A stretch of 64,000 nt of DNA, taken from positions 1 to 64,000 of the forward strand of contig CAZEHA010000004.1 of assembly GCA_964511665.1 (NCBI GenBank), in the 5' to 3' direction. This document shows, piece after piece, positions 53,379 to 63,006 of this stretch. The DNA comes from JAGOEF01 sp964511665 (GTDB lineage Bacteria > Bacteroidota > Bacteroidia > Bacteroidales > ML635J-15). The notes under the pieces were generated by a model. That model saw only the letters and a list, made by a program, of their open reading frames with translations, was not told where the DNA came from and did no database searches. Position 1 is the first letter of the stretch. The number at the start of each line of letters is the position of its first letter. Both the position numbers and the translations under genes were made by a program.

Positions 53379-54803
53379 ATGATTCGCATCCTGATTCTCA
53401 GTGTCATCATTCTGATTTCATCTACAGTTGCTGCACAAAAAGCATGGTCGCTGAAAGAGTGTATCGATTATTCGCTAGAGAATAATCTTGAGCTGAAACA
53501 GCAATCGTTATACCTCAGTGTGTCGGAAAACAACCTGTTTGCTTCAAAAATGAATTTATTTCCATCGCTTAACGCCGGAGTAAATCAGAATTTTTCGTTT
53601 GGGCGCAGTGTTGATGCGTTTACCAACGAATTTGCCGATGATAATGTAATTTCGTCGAATGCCAGTATATCGAGTTCGGTAACCCTGTTCAACGGTTTTC
53701 AGAAAATAAATACCATACGCAAGGCCGACATCGACCTGCAATCGGGCCAATACGACCTTGAAACCGCAGGCAATAACCTTGCGCTAACTATTACTTCGGC
53801 ATATTTGCAAATTCTGTATTCTATCGAAATTCTCGAAACAGCGAATCAACAATTGCAAATAACCGAAGCTCAGCTAAATCGCACACAAAAGCTTGTAAAC
53901 GCAGGCAGCTTGCCCCTTCAGGCAAAATATGAAGTTGAAGCCCAACTTGCCACCGAAGAAGCCAGTCGGGTAAATGCCGAAAACCAGTTGCTCATGGCCC
54001 GCCTTAACTTGGTGCAGTTGTTACAACTCGATAATGTTGATGATTTCGAAATATTGATTCCCGATGTAGGCGGATTGGTTGAATCGTCGATACTGCTTCC
54101 TGCTGAAAGCATATATAATGAAGCACTTGGGCACATGCCCGAAATAAAAAGCGCAGCCTTAAAAAAACGTAGCGCCGACCTACAATATGCCATTGCACAG
54201 GGTTCGCGATATCCACAAATTTCGCTATCGGCAAGCTACGGAACCGGTTATTCGAATGCGCGAAAAACAATCGACAATATCAGTCCTGCCGCTCCGGTGC
54301 TAACGGGTTTTGCTCTGGATGCATATGGAAACTACATTGATGTTTACCAGTATAATTTCAACTATTCATACGCTACCCGCCCCTTTCAGGATCAACTTCG
54401 CGATAATGCTTCAGCATCGTTGAGTATAGGCATGAATATTCCCATATTCAATGCTTGGTACACCAATACGCGTGTTGCCAATGCGCGCATTGAACGCAAC
54501 CAAAGTGTACTGCAATACGAAATTACCGAACGGCAGTTGTTTAGAGCCATTCAGCAAGCACATACCGATGCACGCGCAGCCCTAAAAAAATATGAGGCAG
54601 CGCAAAAAGCCTACGAGGCAAGCAAACTATCGTTCGACTACACCCAACAACGCTTCGACTTGGGGCTAGTTACTTCTCTCGACTACAACTCTGCCAAAAC
54701 ACAGTTGAGCCGGCTGGCTTCTGACCTTATCAGCTCGAAATACGATTTGATTTTTAAACAAAAAATTCTCGACTTCTACAGGGGAATCGAAATAAAACTG
54801 TAA
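53379..54803 (+). CDS. TolC family outer membrane efflux protein
   Basis: 474 residues. The signal peptide (about 1-19, ending TVAAQ) is followed by two halves of the outer membrane factor repeat, with long helices: the first has WSLKECIDYSLENNLELKQQ and the second is similar in plan, with the family's SLGMNIPIFNAWYTNTRV-like landmark in the middle. The chain ends in KQKILDFYRGIEIKL. It forms the outer membrane channel of a tripartite export pump. It overlaps the HlyD gene by one base. No inner-membrane pump gene is seen next to it; tsaB follows the adaptor instead. Confidence 0.93.
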   Translation: MIRILILSVIILISSTVAAQKAWSLKECIDYSLENNLELKQQSLYLSVSENNLFASKMNLFPSLNAGVNQNFSFGRSVDAFTNEFADDNVISSNASISSSVTLFNGFQKINTIRKADIDLQSGQYDLETAGNNLALTITSAYLQILYSIEILETANQQLQITEAQLNRTQKLVNAGSLPLQAKYEVEAQLATEEASRVNAENQLLMARLNLVQLLQLDNVDDFEILIPDVGGLVESSILLPAESIYNEALGHMPEIKSAALKKRSADLQYAIAQGSRYPQISLSASYGTGYSNARKTIDNISPAAPVLTGFALDAYGNYIDVYQYNFNYSYATRPFQDQLRDNASASLSIGMNIPIFNAWYTNTRVANARIERNQSVLQYEITERQLFRAIQQAHTDARAALKKYEAAQKAYEASKLSFDYTQQRFDLGLVTSLDYNSAKTQLSRLASDLISSKYDLIFKQKILDFYRGIEIKL

Positions 54804-56155
54804 TGATGAAAACCCGAAAACGCAAAACCTACCGCTACCTAGTCATTGGGCTTATCGTGCTGATTGTATTACTGATTGTTGCGCGAAAAGCCGGATGGAT
54901 GGGTTCCGAAGCAGCCAACAAGGTAAGTACCGACAAGGCCGAAACACGCACCATAGTAGAAACGGTTACAGCCAATGGAAAAATTCAACCGGTAACCGAA
55001 GTGAAAATCAGTCCTGATGTCTCGGGCGAAATAGTTGAGCTGGACGTGGTTGAAGGTCAACAGGTTAGCAAAGGCCAGTTTCTGTTAAAAATAAAACCCG
55101 ACTTATACGAGTCGGCTGTTGACCGAAGCGTTGCAGCACTGAACAGCACCAAGGCCAATTTGGCCAGCAGTAAGGCTCGTCTTGAACAAACACAGGCTCA
55201 ATTTAACCAAACAGAATTGTCGTTTACACGCAACCGTAAACTATACGATCAGGGAGCTATTTCGCAGGTTGAATACGAAAATGCACTGGCAAGCTACCAG
55301 ATGGGGCTTGCTGATTTGAACGCCGCCCGCCAAAGTGTGAAAGCTGCCGAATTTTCGGTTGCCAGTGCCGAAGCCACTGTAAAAGAAGCCAACGAAAACT
55401 TGTACAAGACTTCGATGTATGCTCCCGTTACCGGAACCATTTCGCTGCTGAATGTTGAATTGGGAGAGCGCGTTGTGGGCACCGAAATGATGGCAGGTAC
55501 CGAATTGCTTCGAATTGCCAATCTCAACGACATGGAGGTAATAGTAGATGTGAACGAAAACGACATTGTTAAAATAGGAATTAACGACACTGCCGACATT
55601 GAGGTAGATGCATATCTGAACAAAAAATTTCTTGGTGTGGTTACCAGTATTGCGAATTCGGCAACAACCACAGGCCTTTCGGCCGATCAGGTTACCAATT
55701 TTAGGGTAAAAATTAAAATTCTATCGGAGTCATACAGCGATTTAATTACCGAACGCAATAAATTTCCGTTCCGTCCGGGCATGTCGGCAACCGTTGAAAT
55801 ACGTACAAAAACAGCCCACAACGTGCTGTGCGTCCCCTTGCCTGCCGTTACTACCCGTCCCGACTCTACAGCCGCATCAAAAGAAACGATAGCAAAAACC
55901 AACAGCGATAGCGAAAGCACTCCCAGAACATCGCTGCAAGAAGTAGTTTTTGTTTACAACAATGGCAAAGCCGAAAAACGACTGGTGAAAACCGGAATAC
56001 AGGATGCTTCTTACATAGAAATTCTCGAAGGCATTACCAAAGACGACGAAGTTATTTCGGCCCCATATAGCCTGATTTCGAAAATATTGCAAGACGGGAT
56101 GACTGTTACCCGGGTCGATAAAAAAGAATTGTTCTTAAAAACCGAGAAGAAGTAA
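54803..56155 (+). CDS. periplasmic adaptor protein of an efflux pump (HlyD/MacA-like)
   Basis: 450 residues. A membrane anchor (about 10-26) is followed by a biotinyl-lipoyl-like domain split around a coiled coil (about 105-195, Ala/Gln/Asn-rich), then a beta-barrel domain and a membrane-proximal domain; VTANGKIQPVTEVKISPDVSGEIVELDVVEGQQVSKGQ is the lipoyl part and APVTGTISLLNVELGERV its second half. The plan is that of MacA-type adaptors that pair with ABC or RND pumps. It starts within the stop region of the TolC gene (1-base overlap). Between residues 350 and 385 is a Thr/Ser-rich low-complexity stretch, unusual for the family. Confidence 0.92.
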   Translation: MMKTRKRKTYRYLVIGLIVLIVLLIVARKAGWMGSEAANKVSTDKAETRTIVETVTANGKIQPVTEVKISPDVSGEIVELDVVEGQQVSKGQFLLKIKPDLYESAVDRSVAALNSTKANLASSKARLEQTQAQFNQTELSFTRNRKLYDQGAISQVEYENALASYQMGLADLNAARQSVKAAEFSVASAEATVKEANENLYKTSMYAPVTGTISLLNVELGERVVGTEMMAGTELLRIANLNDMEVIVDVNENDIVKIGINDTADIEVDAYLNKKFLGVVTSIANSATTTGLSADQVTNFRVKIKILSESYSDLITERNKFPFRPGMSATVEIRTKTAHNVLCVPLPAVTTRPDSTAASKETIAKTNSDSESTPRTSLQEVVFVYNNGKAEKRLVKTGIQDASYIEILEGITKDDEVISAPYSLISKILQDGMTVTRVDKKELFLKTEKK

Positions 56156-56156
56156 G

Positions 56157-56891
56157 TTGGCACAAATTCTTTGCATCGACACATCAACCCCGGTATGTTC
56201 GGTAGGCCTGTCGCGTAGCGGCAAAACTATTGCTGTGTGCGAAAATCACATCGACAGGTCGCATGCATCGATGCTTCATGTCCTTGTTGAGCAATGCCTT
56301 AAAGAAGCACAGATTGAGATGAAATCGCTGCAGGCAATAGCTGTGAGCCGCGGTCCGGGATCGTATACCGGCCTTAGAATAGGTGTTTCGGCGGCAAAGG
56401 GCCTGTCCTATGCCCTGAATATACCCTTGATTTCGGTTGACACCACCGAAATTATGGCACGCATGGCTATATTGAAGCCTGATTACAGTATTGCCGATAA
56501 TCACCTGATTTGCCCTATGATAGAAGCCAGGCGCGACGAAGTGTTTGCAGCCTTGTATTATGCTGATTTGAGTGTTTTCGCACCGGTAAGTGCCATAATT
56601 CTGAATGACGACACATTTAAAGAGCTTTGCGCTACACATCGCTTATTTATCTGCGGCAATGGCTCAGAAAAGGCAAAACAACTCCTTGCCGGCAACAATA
56701 TGGTTTTTATTCCCGATGTGTATCCATCGGCAGGGCAAATGTCAGAAAAAGCATTCGATAAATTTTGCAATTCGATGTTTGAAGATACTGCCTATTTTGA
56801 ACCCTACTATTTGAAAGATTTTGTAGCTACCACACCAAAAAACAAGTTTTTTACAGATGCGATTGATAATAAAGGGGGTGTAAAATCGTAA
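56157..56891 (+). CDS. tsaB: tRNA threonylcarbamoyladenosine synthesis protein TsaB
   Basis: Partner of TsaD in making the t6A modification at position 37 of ANN-decoding tRNAs. The chain is 244 residues, starting at TTG 56157, just one base after the HlyD stop. Motifs: ILCIDTSTPVCSVGL, then AVSRGPGSYTGLRIGVSAAKGLSYAL, the diagnostic TsaB block, and a final region with YPSAGQM. The TTG start is the only one before the conserved ILCIDTS strand. It probably shares the transcript of the efflux genes by read-through. rpmE follows after 107 bases. Confidence 0.94.
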   Translation: MAQILCIDTSTPVCSVGLSRSGKTIAVCENHIDRSHASMLHVLVEQCLKEAQIEMKSLQAIAVSRGPGSYTGLRIGVSAAKGLSYALNIPLISVDTTEIMARMAILKPDYSIADNHLICPMIEARRDEVFAALYYADLSVFAPVSAIILNDDTFKELCATHRLFICGNGSEKAKQLLAGNNMVFIPDVYPSAGQMSEKAFDKFCNSMFEDTAYFEPYYLKDFVATTPKNKFFTDAIDNKGGVKS

Positions 56892-56926
56892 TCGCCTCAA
56901 AAAATTACATTTGTGGTCGTAATTTT

Positions 56927-56957
56927 TTTGTAGATTTCGAAACAATGCTTACATTTG
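56927..56957 (+). promoter_or_regulatory. consensus Bacteroidota promoter upstream of rpmE
   Basis: TTTG at 56927-56930 and TACATTTG at 56950-56957 match the -33 and -7 elements, with exactly 19 bases between them, the consensus spacing. The -7 ends 43 bases before the rpmE start, leaving a leader of about 35 bases. A second TACATTTG lies further upstream (56906-56913 region). Confidence 0.65.
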
Positions 56958-56998
56958 CAACCCGAATTTTGAATAATGGGCAATAAATAAGTACGAAA

Positions 56999-57262
56999 AT
57001 GAAAGAAAACTTGCATCCTAAAAATTACCGACTGGTGGCATTCAAAGATATGTCGAACGAACACGTTTTTATTACCCGTTCAGCTGCCAACACCAAAGAA
57101 ACCATCGAAATCGACGGTGTAACCTATCCTTTGTATAAACTCGAGATATCGAACACATCTCATCCGTTTTATACCGGAAAAATGAAGCTTGTTGATACTG
57201 CAGGCCGTGTTGATAAATTCCGCAACCGCTATCAGAAACACATCGAAAAAAATCAAAAATAA
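56999..57262 (+). CDS. rpmE: 50S ribosomal protein bL31 type B
   Basis: Structural protein of the large ribosomal subunit. The chain is 87 residues; type B L31 lacks the zinc-binding CxxC motif of type A, and none is present here. The segments MKENLHPKNYRLVAFKDMSN and EIDGVTYPLYKLEISNTSHPFYTGK are typical of the type B form, as is FRNRYQ near the C-terminus. It is preceded by a consensus promoter and followed by a strong terminator, so it is its own transcription unit. Type B forms are often used when zinc is scarce; in Bacteroidota they are the common form. Confidence 0.96.
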   Translation: MKENLHPKNYRLVAFKDMSNEHVFITRSAANTKETIEIDGVTYPLYKLEISNTSHPFYTGKMKLVDTAGRVDKFRNRYQKHIEKNQK

Positions 57263-57296
57263 AGCGAAAAATTTTCGCCGATACAATATTTATTGT

Positions 57297-57330
57297 AAAA
57301 AGCTCTGTGTTTTACAGGGCTTTTTCTATT
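57297..57330 (+). terminator. rho-independent terminator after rpmE
   Basis: A 12-base-pair stem with one wobble pair (57297-57308 with 57314-57325, loop GTTTT) is followed by a T-rich run that starts in the stem and continues to 57333. It lies 35 bases after the rpmE stop. A 7-base inverted repeat with a one-base centre (57264-57278) lies between the stop and the hairpin. Confidence 0.8.
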
Positions 57331-57352
57331 TTTAAGTCAAAATTCTCAATCG

Positions 57353-58534
57353 ATGAAACACTTCATACTTTCGGATGCCGGGTTGCATACACAAATGCTA
57401 CCATTAAGCTACACACGTCCAGTTGCCGAAATAAGAACCGGTATATTAAGTAATGCCGAACGCTGGAAAAAACTATTGTCAACAGAAATAAGCTACATTA
57501 CCCGTGATTATCTGCAAGAAAAATATTCGCGCCATGTTGCCGATATTAATTGTGTAATAAATGCTTCGGTAATTGCCGATAAAAAATTGGCATCACAAGT
57601 ACAAAGCTTGAACCAAGGTTCGTTGGTAAAAAAAGGGAAAACCATAGCTGCCGTGTATAAGGCAAGCGACATTGTCGAAAATTTCAGCATTTTGCCACAG
57701 CCCATAACCGAATACGATGGTGATGTTCATTTTGCTGAAACACCTTATCACATTTTTGGTTTGGCAGGCATTGCGCTGAATATAGATTTTGATATACTTA
57801 TCGAAGGCAAAACATCGGAAGCATTGAGCACAACCAATACGGTAATTGGTAAGCATCCGGTATTTATAGAAGCCGGAGCAAAAGCCGAAGCTTCAATTTT
57901 CAATACCACGAACGGTCCTATATATCTCGGGAAAAATGCCGAAGTGATGGAGGGTTGCATGATTAGAGGCCCATTTGCGCTAGGCGACTATTCGGTGCTG
58001 AAAATGGGATCTAAAATATACGGACCCACCAGCATTGGTCCACACTCGAAAGTAGGCGGTGAATTGAACAATGTGGTGATTTTGGGGTTATCGAATAAAG
58101 CGCATGATGGATTTTTAGGCAATAGTGTAATAGGTGAATGGTGTAATTTAGGCGCCGACACCAACAACTCGAACCTAAAAAACAACTACGCCGAAGTTAA
58201 ATTATGGAACTACGAAAAAAATAGATTTGTGAATACGGGATTGCAATTTTGCGGCTTAATCATGGGAGACCACTCAAAATGTGGCATCAATACCATGTTC
58301 AACACAGGCACTGTGGTGGGTGTGAGTGCCAACATATTCGGAGATGGCTTTCCCCGCAATTTTATTCCGTCGTTTAGCTGGGGGGGCGCAGCCGGCTTTA
58401 AAACCTACCAATTAGATAAAGCACTGGAAACAGTAGCCTTGGTAATGAACAGGAGAGGGCTTGAGCTTTGTGATACCGACAAAAAAATATTAAACACGAT
58501 TTTTGAAATTAGCGATGTTTACCGAAGCTATTAA
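57353..58534 (+). CDS. GlmU-like sugar nucleotidyltransferase (NTP_transf_4 type)
   Basis: 393 residues. The N-terminal domain (about 1-190) begins MKHFILSDAGLHTQMLPLSYTRPVAEIRTGI, the characteristic start of the Bacteroidota putative sugar nucleotidyltransferase family, which lacks the normal GxGTRM motif. The C-terminal half (about 190-393) is a left-handed beta helix of hexapeptide repeats, with GPIYLGKNAEV, CMIRGPFALGDYSVL and KIYGPTSIGPHSKVGG. The plan resembles GlmU (uridylyltransferase plus acetyltransferase). The activity and sugar are unproven. The gene follows the rpmE terminator and precedes lon, forming its own short unit. Confidence 0.85.
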   Translation: MKHFILSDAGLHTQMLPLSYTRPVAEIRTGILSNAERWKKLLSTEISYITRDYLQEKYSRHVADINCVINASVIADKKLASQVQSLNQGSLVKKGKTIAAVYKASDIVENFSILPQPITEYDGDVHFAETPYHIFGLAGIALNIDFDILIEGKTSEALSTTNTVIGKHPVFIEAGAKAEASIFNTTNGPIYLGKNAEVMEGCMIRGPFALGDYSVLKMGSKIYGPTSIGPHSKVGGELNNVVILGLSNKAHDGFLGNSVIGEWCNLGADTNNSNLKNNYAEVKLWNYEKNRFVNTGLQFCGLIMGDHSKCGINTMFNTGTVVGVSANIFGDGFPRNFIPSFSWGGAAGFKTYQLDKALETVALVMNRRGLELCDTDKKILNTIFEISDVYRSY

Positions 58535-58616
58535 ACGGCATGGCACAGCAATTGCCTAATATATTTTTATATAGAGAAAAGGCCGCATGTGCCAATATGA
58601 CATTATTATAAACACA

Positions 58617-61070
58617 ATGAGAGCATTTAAAAATTCTTTACTGGAATCGCTGTCGCTGTCGCATCTTGAAGATGATGCTGAGTTTATTCCTATTTTAGGA
58701 TTCGACGACGACGACCAGCGCGAATCCACCAGCATACCCAAATTACTTCCTATTCTGCCATTGCGCAACACCGTACTTTTTCCGGGTGTGGTGATGCCCC
58801 TCACCGTTGGAAGGAGTAAATCGTTTCAATTGGTTCAGGAGGTGTATGCAGGCAACAAATTGCTAGGAACGGTATCTCAAACTGAAGCCTCGATAGAGGA
58901 CCCCACTGGCGACGATCTTTTTAAGACAGGCACTTTAGCACGCATTCTTAAAATTATAGAGATGCCCGACGAAACCATATCGGTTATAATTCAGGGTAAA
59001 AAAAGAATCGAGATACAGGAAATTGTTGAAACAGAGCCCTATTTTAAGGGCAGGGTGCGCATTCTTTCCGATTTAAAACCTGCAGATACCGACAATGAGT
59101 TTTCGGCTATTGTAAGCACTCTGAAAGACTTGTCGCTAAAGATTATAAAATTGAGTAGTTCCATTCCCAAAGAGGTTGCTTTCGCAATAAAAAACATCGA
59201 TAACTCATCGTTTCTTATCAATTTTATTTGTTCAAACAGCGACATACAACCTTACGACAAGCAAAAACTGCTCGAAACCGATGACCTTAAAGAACGGGCC
59301 ATTCATCTGATGGAACTGCTAACAAAGCAAATACAGATGCTCGAATTGAAAAACGACATTCAGGCAAAAGTTAAAAAAGACCTCGACCAGCAACAAAAAG
59401 AGTACTTGCTTCATCAGCAAATGAAGACCATTCAGGAAGAGTTGGGCGGCAACCCGATAGAGCAGGATATCAGAGAAATGAGAGAGAGAGCAAGCAAGAA
59501 AATCTGGTCGGAAGAGGTAAAAAACCATTTCGACAAAGAGCTTCAAAAATTGCAAAGTTTAAACCCTGCAGCAGCAGAATTTTCGGTGCAAATAAATTAC
59601 ATCCACACCCTTCTCGATTTGCCATGGGGTGAATATACACACGATAATTTCGATCTGAAACATGCCGCATCGGTTCTCGATGCCGATCATTACGGGCTCG
59701 ATGAAGTAAAGAAACGAATACTCGAACATTTGGCTGTACTCAAATTAAAAGGAGATTTAAAATCGCCCATTATTTGTTTAGTTGGCCCTCCGGGAGTGGG
59801 AAAAACCAGTTTAGGCCGATCGGTTGCACGCGCCTTGGGTCGCAAATATGCCAGAATGTCACTGGGTGGTTTACACGATGAATCGGAAATACGTGGTCAC
59901 CGAAAAACCTACATCGGGGCTATGCCCGGAAGAATTATTCAAAATATTAAAAAAGTAAAATCTTCGAATCCGGTGTTCATGCTCGACGAAATTGACAAGG
60001 TGGGTAAAGATTTCAGAGGCGACCCATCGTCGGCATTGCTCGAAGTACTCGACCCGGAACAAAATTCAGAGTTTCACGATAACTTTCTTGAAATAGAGTA
60101 CGACCTGTCGAAAGTACTTTTTATTGCTACGGCCAATACTACTCAAAGTATCAATCCGGCACTTCTCGACCGTATGGAAATTATAGAAGTGAGCGGATAT
60201 ATAATAAACGAGAAAACCGAAATAGCGCGCAGGCACCTTATTCCCAAACAGCTTGAAGCCCATGGGCTGAAAAAGAAACATTTACAATTCGACCCCGACA
60301 TTATCGAATATATTATAGAAAATTACACTCGCGAATCGGGTGTGAGGATGCTCGACAAAACCATTGCCAAAGTTGCTCGTCAGGTTGCTCTTAAAGTAGC
60401 TGTGCGTGAGAAATACAACAAAAAACCGGCAATTTCGGAGGTTGAAAACTATTTGGGAAACCGAAAAATATATAAGGAGAAATATCAGGGAAACGAGATT
60501 GCGGGTGTGGTAACAGGTTTGGCCTGGACAGCCACCGGCGGCGATATTTTGTATATTGAAACCAGTTTGTCGAAAGGCAAAGGGAATCTTACCTTAACCG
60601 GAAATCTGGGAGAAGTAATGAAAGAGTCGGCAGTAATTGCTTTGGAATATATTAAAGCACATTCTGAACTATTGCAGCTCGATGCTACCGTATTCGAAAA
60701 ATGGAATATCCATATTCATGTTCCCGAAGGAGCTATACCAAAAGACGGTCCTTCGGCCGGGATAACTATGGCACTCTCTATTGCCTCGGCTCTAACACAA
60801 CGTAAGGTGCGAAAAGGCGTTGCCATGACCGGAGAAATAACACTTCGAGGCAAGGTGCTGCCTGTTGGTGGCGTAAAAGAAAAGATTTTAGCAGCCAAAC
60901 GTGCCGGTATTTCTGATATCGTGCTATCATCCGAAAACAAAAAAGATGTTGCCGATATCAATTCGCTCTATGTTGATGGTCTAAGCTTTCACTATGTCGA
61001 TACCATACTTGATGTGCTTGAATTTGCATTAAACACCGAACAAGTTGAAAACGCCAGGTTAATCGACTAA
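58617..61070 (+). CDS. lon: ATP-dependent protease La
   Basis: AAA+ serine protease degrading misfolded and regulatory proteins in the cytoplasm. The chain is 817 residues from ATG 58617; ATG 58587 adds ten residues and cannot be ruled out. The N-terminal domain opens with LPILPLRNTVLFPGVVMP. The AAA+ domain has Walker A GPPGVGKTS, Walker B VFMLDEIDK and a sensor region with TANTTQSINPALLDRMEII. The protease domain carries DGPSAGITMAL, giving the nucleophile Ser, and GGVKEKILAA, giving the Lys. All parts are in order and full length. Confidence 0.97.
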   Translation: MRAFKNSLLESLSLSHLEDDAEFIPILGFDDDDQRESTSIPKLLPILPLRNTVLFPGVVMPLTVGRSKSFQLVQEVYAGNKLLGTVSQTEASIEDPTGDDLFKTGTLARILKIIEMPDETISVIIQGKKRIEIQEIVETEPYFKGRVRILSDLKPADTDNEFSAIVSTLKDLSLKIIKLSSSIPKEVAFAIKNIDNSSFLINFICSNSDIQPYDKQKLLETDDLKERAIHLMELLTKQIQMLELKNDIQAKVKKDLDQQQKEYLLHQQMKTIQEELGGNPIEQDIREMRERASKKIWSEEVKNHFDKELQKLQSLNPAAAEFSVQINYIHTLLDLPWGEYTHDNFDLKHAASVLDADHYGLDEVKKRILEHLAVLKLKGDLKSPIICLVGPPGVGKTSLGRSVARALGRKYARMSLGGLHDESEIRGHRKTYIGAMPGRIIQNIKKVKSSNPVFMLDEIDKVGKDFRGDPSSALLEVLDPEQNSEFHDNFLEIEYDLSKVLFIATANTTQSINPALLDRMEIIEVSGYIINEKTEIARRHLIPKQLEAHGLKKKHLQFDPDIIEYIIENYTRESGVRMLDKTIAKVARQVALKVAVREKYNKKPAISEVENYLGNRKIYKEKYQGNEIAGVVTGLAWTATGGDILYIETSLSKGKGNLTLTGNLGEVMKESAVIALEYIKAHSELLQLDATVFEKWNIHIHVPEGAIPKDGPSAGITMALSIASALTQRKVRKGVAMTGEITLRGKVLPVGGVKEKILAAKRAGISDIVLSSENKKDVADINSLYVDGLSFHYVDTILDVLEFALNTEQVENARLID

Positions 61071-61142
61071 TTTGGTTTGTGTTGCTTAATTCTCTTGAAT
61101 AGCCATCGGAAGTGTATTGCATCAATGGGCTAATTCTTTTAT

Positions 61143-61150
61143 TATTTTTG
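61143..61150 (+). promoter_or_regulatory. candidate -7 element next to the porin start
   Basis: TATTTTTG at 61143-61150 matches the -7 consensus, with a weak upstream ATTG (61116-61119). It ends only 4 bases before the ATG at 61155, so a start about 7 bases downstream would fall at or near the start codon and make the message leaderless. Confidence 0.35.
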
Positions 61151-61154
61151 CAGT

Positions 61155-62996
61155 ATGATAAAATTAGTTTTTGTAATAGCAATATTGTTTTCGGCTTATA
61201 GTTTAATGGCTCAACACGAAGGCATAGAGCGACATTTTAGTGAATATGTTCACGGCGATTTTATTGTTGCCGAAAATAATTATTCCTCCGATACACTTAC
61301 CGATTATTTTCATATTTTCGGTGCAAAGAATCCCTTTTTGTTTTCAACAGGCAATGCAGGTGGAGCTCATACACCGGCTTTCTTTATCGATAGATACCCA
61401 CAGCATGAATTTGTGTTTTTAACACCCTATACACCTTTTATTAGCAATAGTGGCAATTCAAAGTTTTTTAATGTTCGTAAGCCATTTACAACAGTCAGTT
61501 TTATTGGTGGAACGAAACAAATGGATAATATTTCGTTTATTCATACCCAAAACATAAAACCCTGGCTGAATTTTGGAGCCGAATACAGTTCTCTGAATTC
61601 AAAGGGCCAGTATGCGCGGCAACAACTTAAGAGCCATAAGGCCGATTTGTGGATTGATTATTCTAAAGACAGGTATTCGGCATATATTCGCTTTCTTCAC
61701 AACAAAATATCGCACGAAAACAACGGAGGAATTGGTTCTGATTACGACTTTGAGCAGCGGGTGCAACGTCCCGAAAACCTGTCGGTAGCACTACTGTATT
61801 CAACCACACAACTTGCACAAACGGGTATTGTTTTTACCCACGAATACATTCCCGGTAGTTTTGTTCGCGACAGCATGATATCGGGAACCGACACCTTGGT
61901 TACAAAAAAATACAATTCTCGTTTCAGAATAAGTCACAATATATCGTTGAACCGCTATTACCGCATTTACGAAGACAAGCCGTCGGCGTTTTACAGCAAT
62001 ATATTCCTCGATTCGGTGCAAACATTCGACAGTTTGGGGCTCCGCAAAATTCACAACTCGTTAATGCTTAAATATATTGTTCGTTCCGGCGAAGGAAGGC
62101 TTACCGAAAGTGGTATTGCAGCGGGTGTAATAAGCGATTTAGCCTGGTATAATATGGCTGCCGGCGATTTCAGTAATTACATACGGGCTTTGTGGTTTTC
62201 GAAACGCGAGAAGTTATTATTGAGTATAAGCGGCAATTTCGGCTTTACCGGACATCATGCAGGGGATATTCATGTAGATGCAGAAGCACTTTATAGCACA
62301 GGCACCGACAACAAACATGAGTTTGGCATCAAATCGAAAATTGATATATTTCATCAAGACGATTTTTACAATTCCTATCTGTCGAATCATTTTATATGGA
62401 GTATTCCTGATGATACCGAACAAAAGGCCAATCTGGGCTTAAGTTATTCAAATACCCAATATGCTTTTGGTACAGAAGTTCACTATTATTACCTGCACCG
62501 CTATCTGTACTTCGATGCCATGGCAATGCCTGCATTCAACTCCGATCCTTGTAATATAGTTTCGGCCACTGTAAACAAGCATATAAGATTTGGCATATTA
62601 AACTGGTACAATCACATACAGGCTCAATATATTAGCGACAATACCGCCTATTCGCTGCCGGCCATGGGGCTGTATAGTTCTTTGTATGTAAAAGCACCGG
62701 TATTGAAAAATAAAATGATTTTTCAGGCGGGTATCGATGCCCGCTATATGACTACCTCGGGTGGTTTTGCTTATATGCCGGCAACCGGAGTTTTTTACAG
62801 CAATCAAACCAAAGAATATGGCAATTTTGTAATTCTCGATTTTCATTCCACAATAAAAATTAAACGTTTCAGGGCTTTTGTAAAAGTGTCACATTTCAAC
62901 GAAGCCTTTATGGCGGCCAACTATTATAGCCTTTTGCATTATCCGGCCAATCCGTTGGCTTTTAACTTTGGTATAAGCTGGGAATTCTACGACTAG
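61155..62996 (+). CDS. putative outer membrane porin
   Basis: 613 residues. A signal peptide (about 1-19, MIKLVFVIAILFSAYSLMAQ) leads to a chain of alternating aromatic and charged residues typical of outer membrane beta strands, e.g. QQLKSHKADLWIDYSKDRYSAYIRFLHN and EVHYYYLHRYLYFDAMAM, ending in FNFGISWEFYD, a C-terminal strand with the expected aromatic residue. The length and plan match the Bacteroidota putative porin family of about 600-650 residues. Barrel prediction is by eye only. It follows lon after 84 bases and ends 10 bases before the lytic transglycosylase gene, on the same strand. Confidence 0.82.
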   Translation: MIKLVFVIAILFSAYSLMAQHEGIERHFSEYVHGDFIVAENNYSSDTLTDYFHIFGAKNPFLFSTGNAGGAHTPAFFIDRYPQHEFVFLTPYTPFISNSGNSKFFNVRKPFTTVSFIGGTKQMDNISFIHTQNIKPWLNFGAEYSSLNSKGQYARQQLKSHKADLWIDYSKDRYSAYIRFLHNKISHENNGGIGSDYDFEQRVQRPENLSVALLYSTTQLAQTGIVFTHEYIPGSFVRDSMISGTDTLVTKKYNSRFRISHNISLNRYYRIYEDKPSAFYSNIFLDSVQTFDSLGLRKIHNSLMLKYIVRSGEGRLTESGIAAGVISDLAWYNMAAGDFSNYIRALWFSKREKLLLSISGNFGFTGHHAGDIHVDAEALYSTGTDNKHEFGIKSKIDIFHQDDFYNSYLSNHFIWSIPDDTEQKANLGLSYSNTQYAFGTEVHYYYLHRYLYFDAMAMPAFNSDPCNIVSATVNKHIRFGILNWYNHIQAQYISDNTAYSLPAMGLYSSLYVKAPVLKNKMIFQAGIDARYMTTSGGFAYMPATGVFYSNQTKEYGNFVILDFHSTIKIKRFRAFVKVSHFNEAFMAANYYSLLHYPANPLAFNFGISWEFYD

Positions 62997-63006
62997 CTTT
63001 TGTAAT

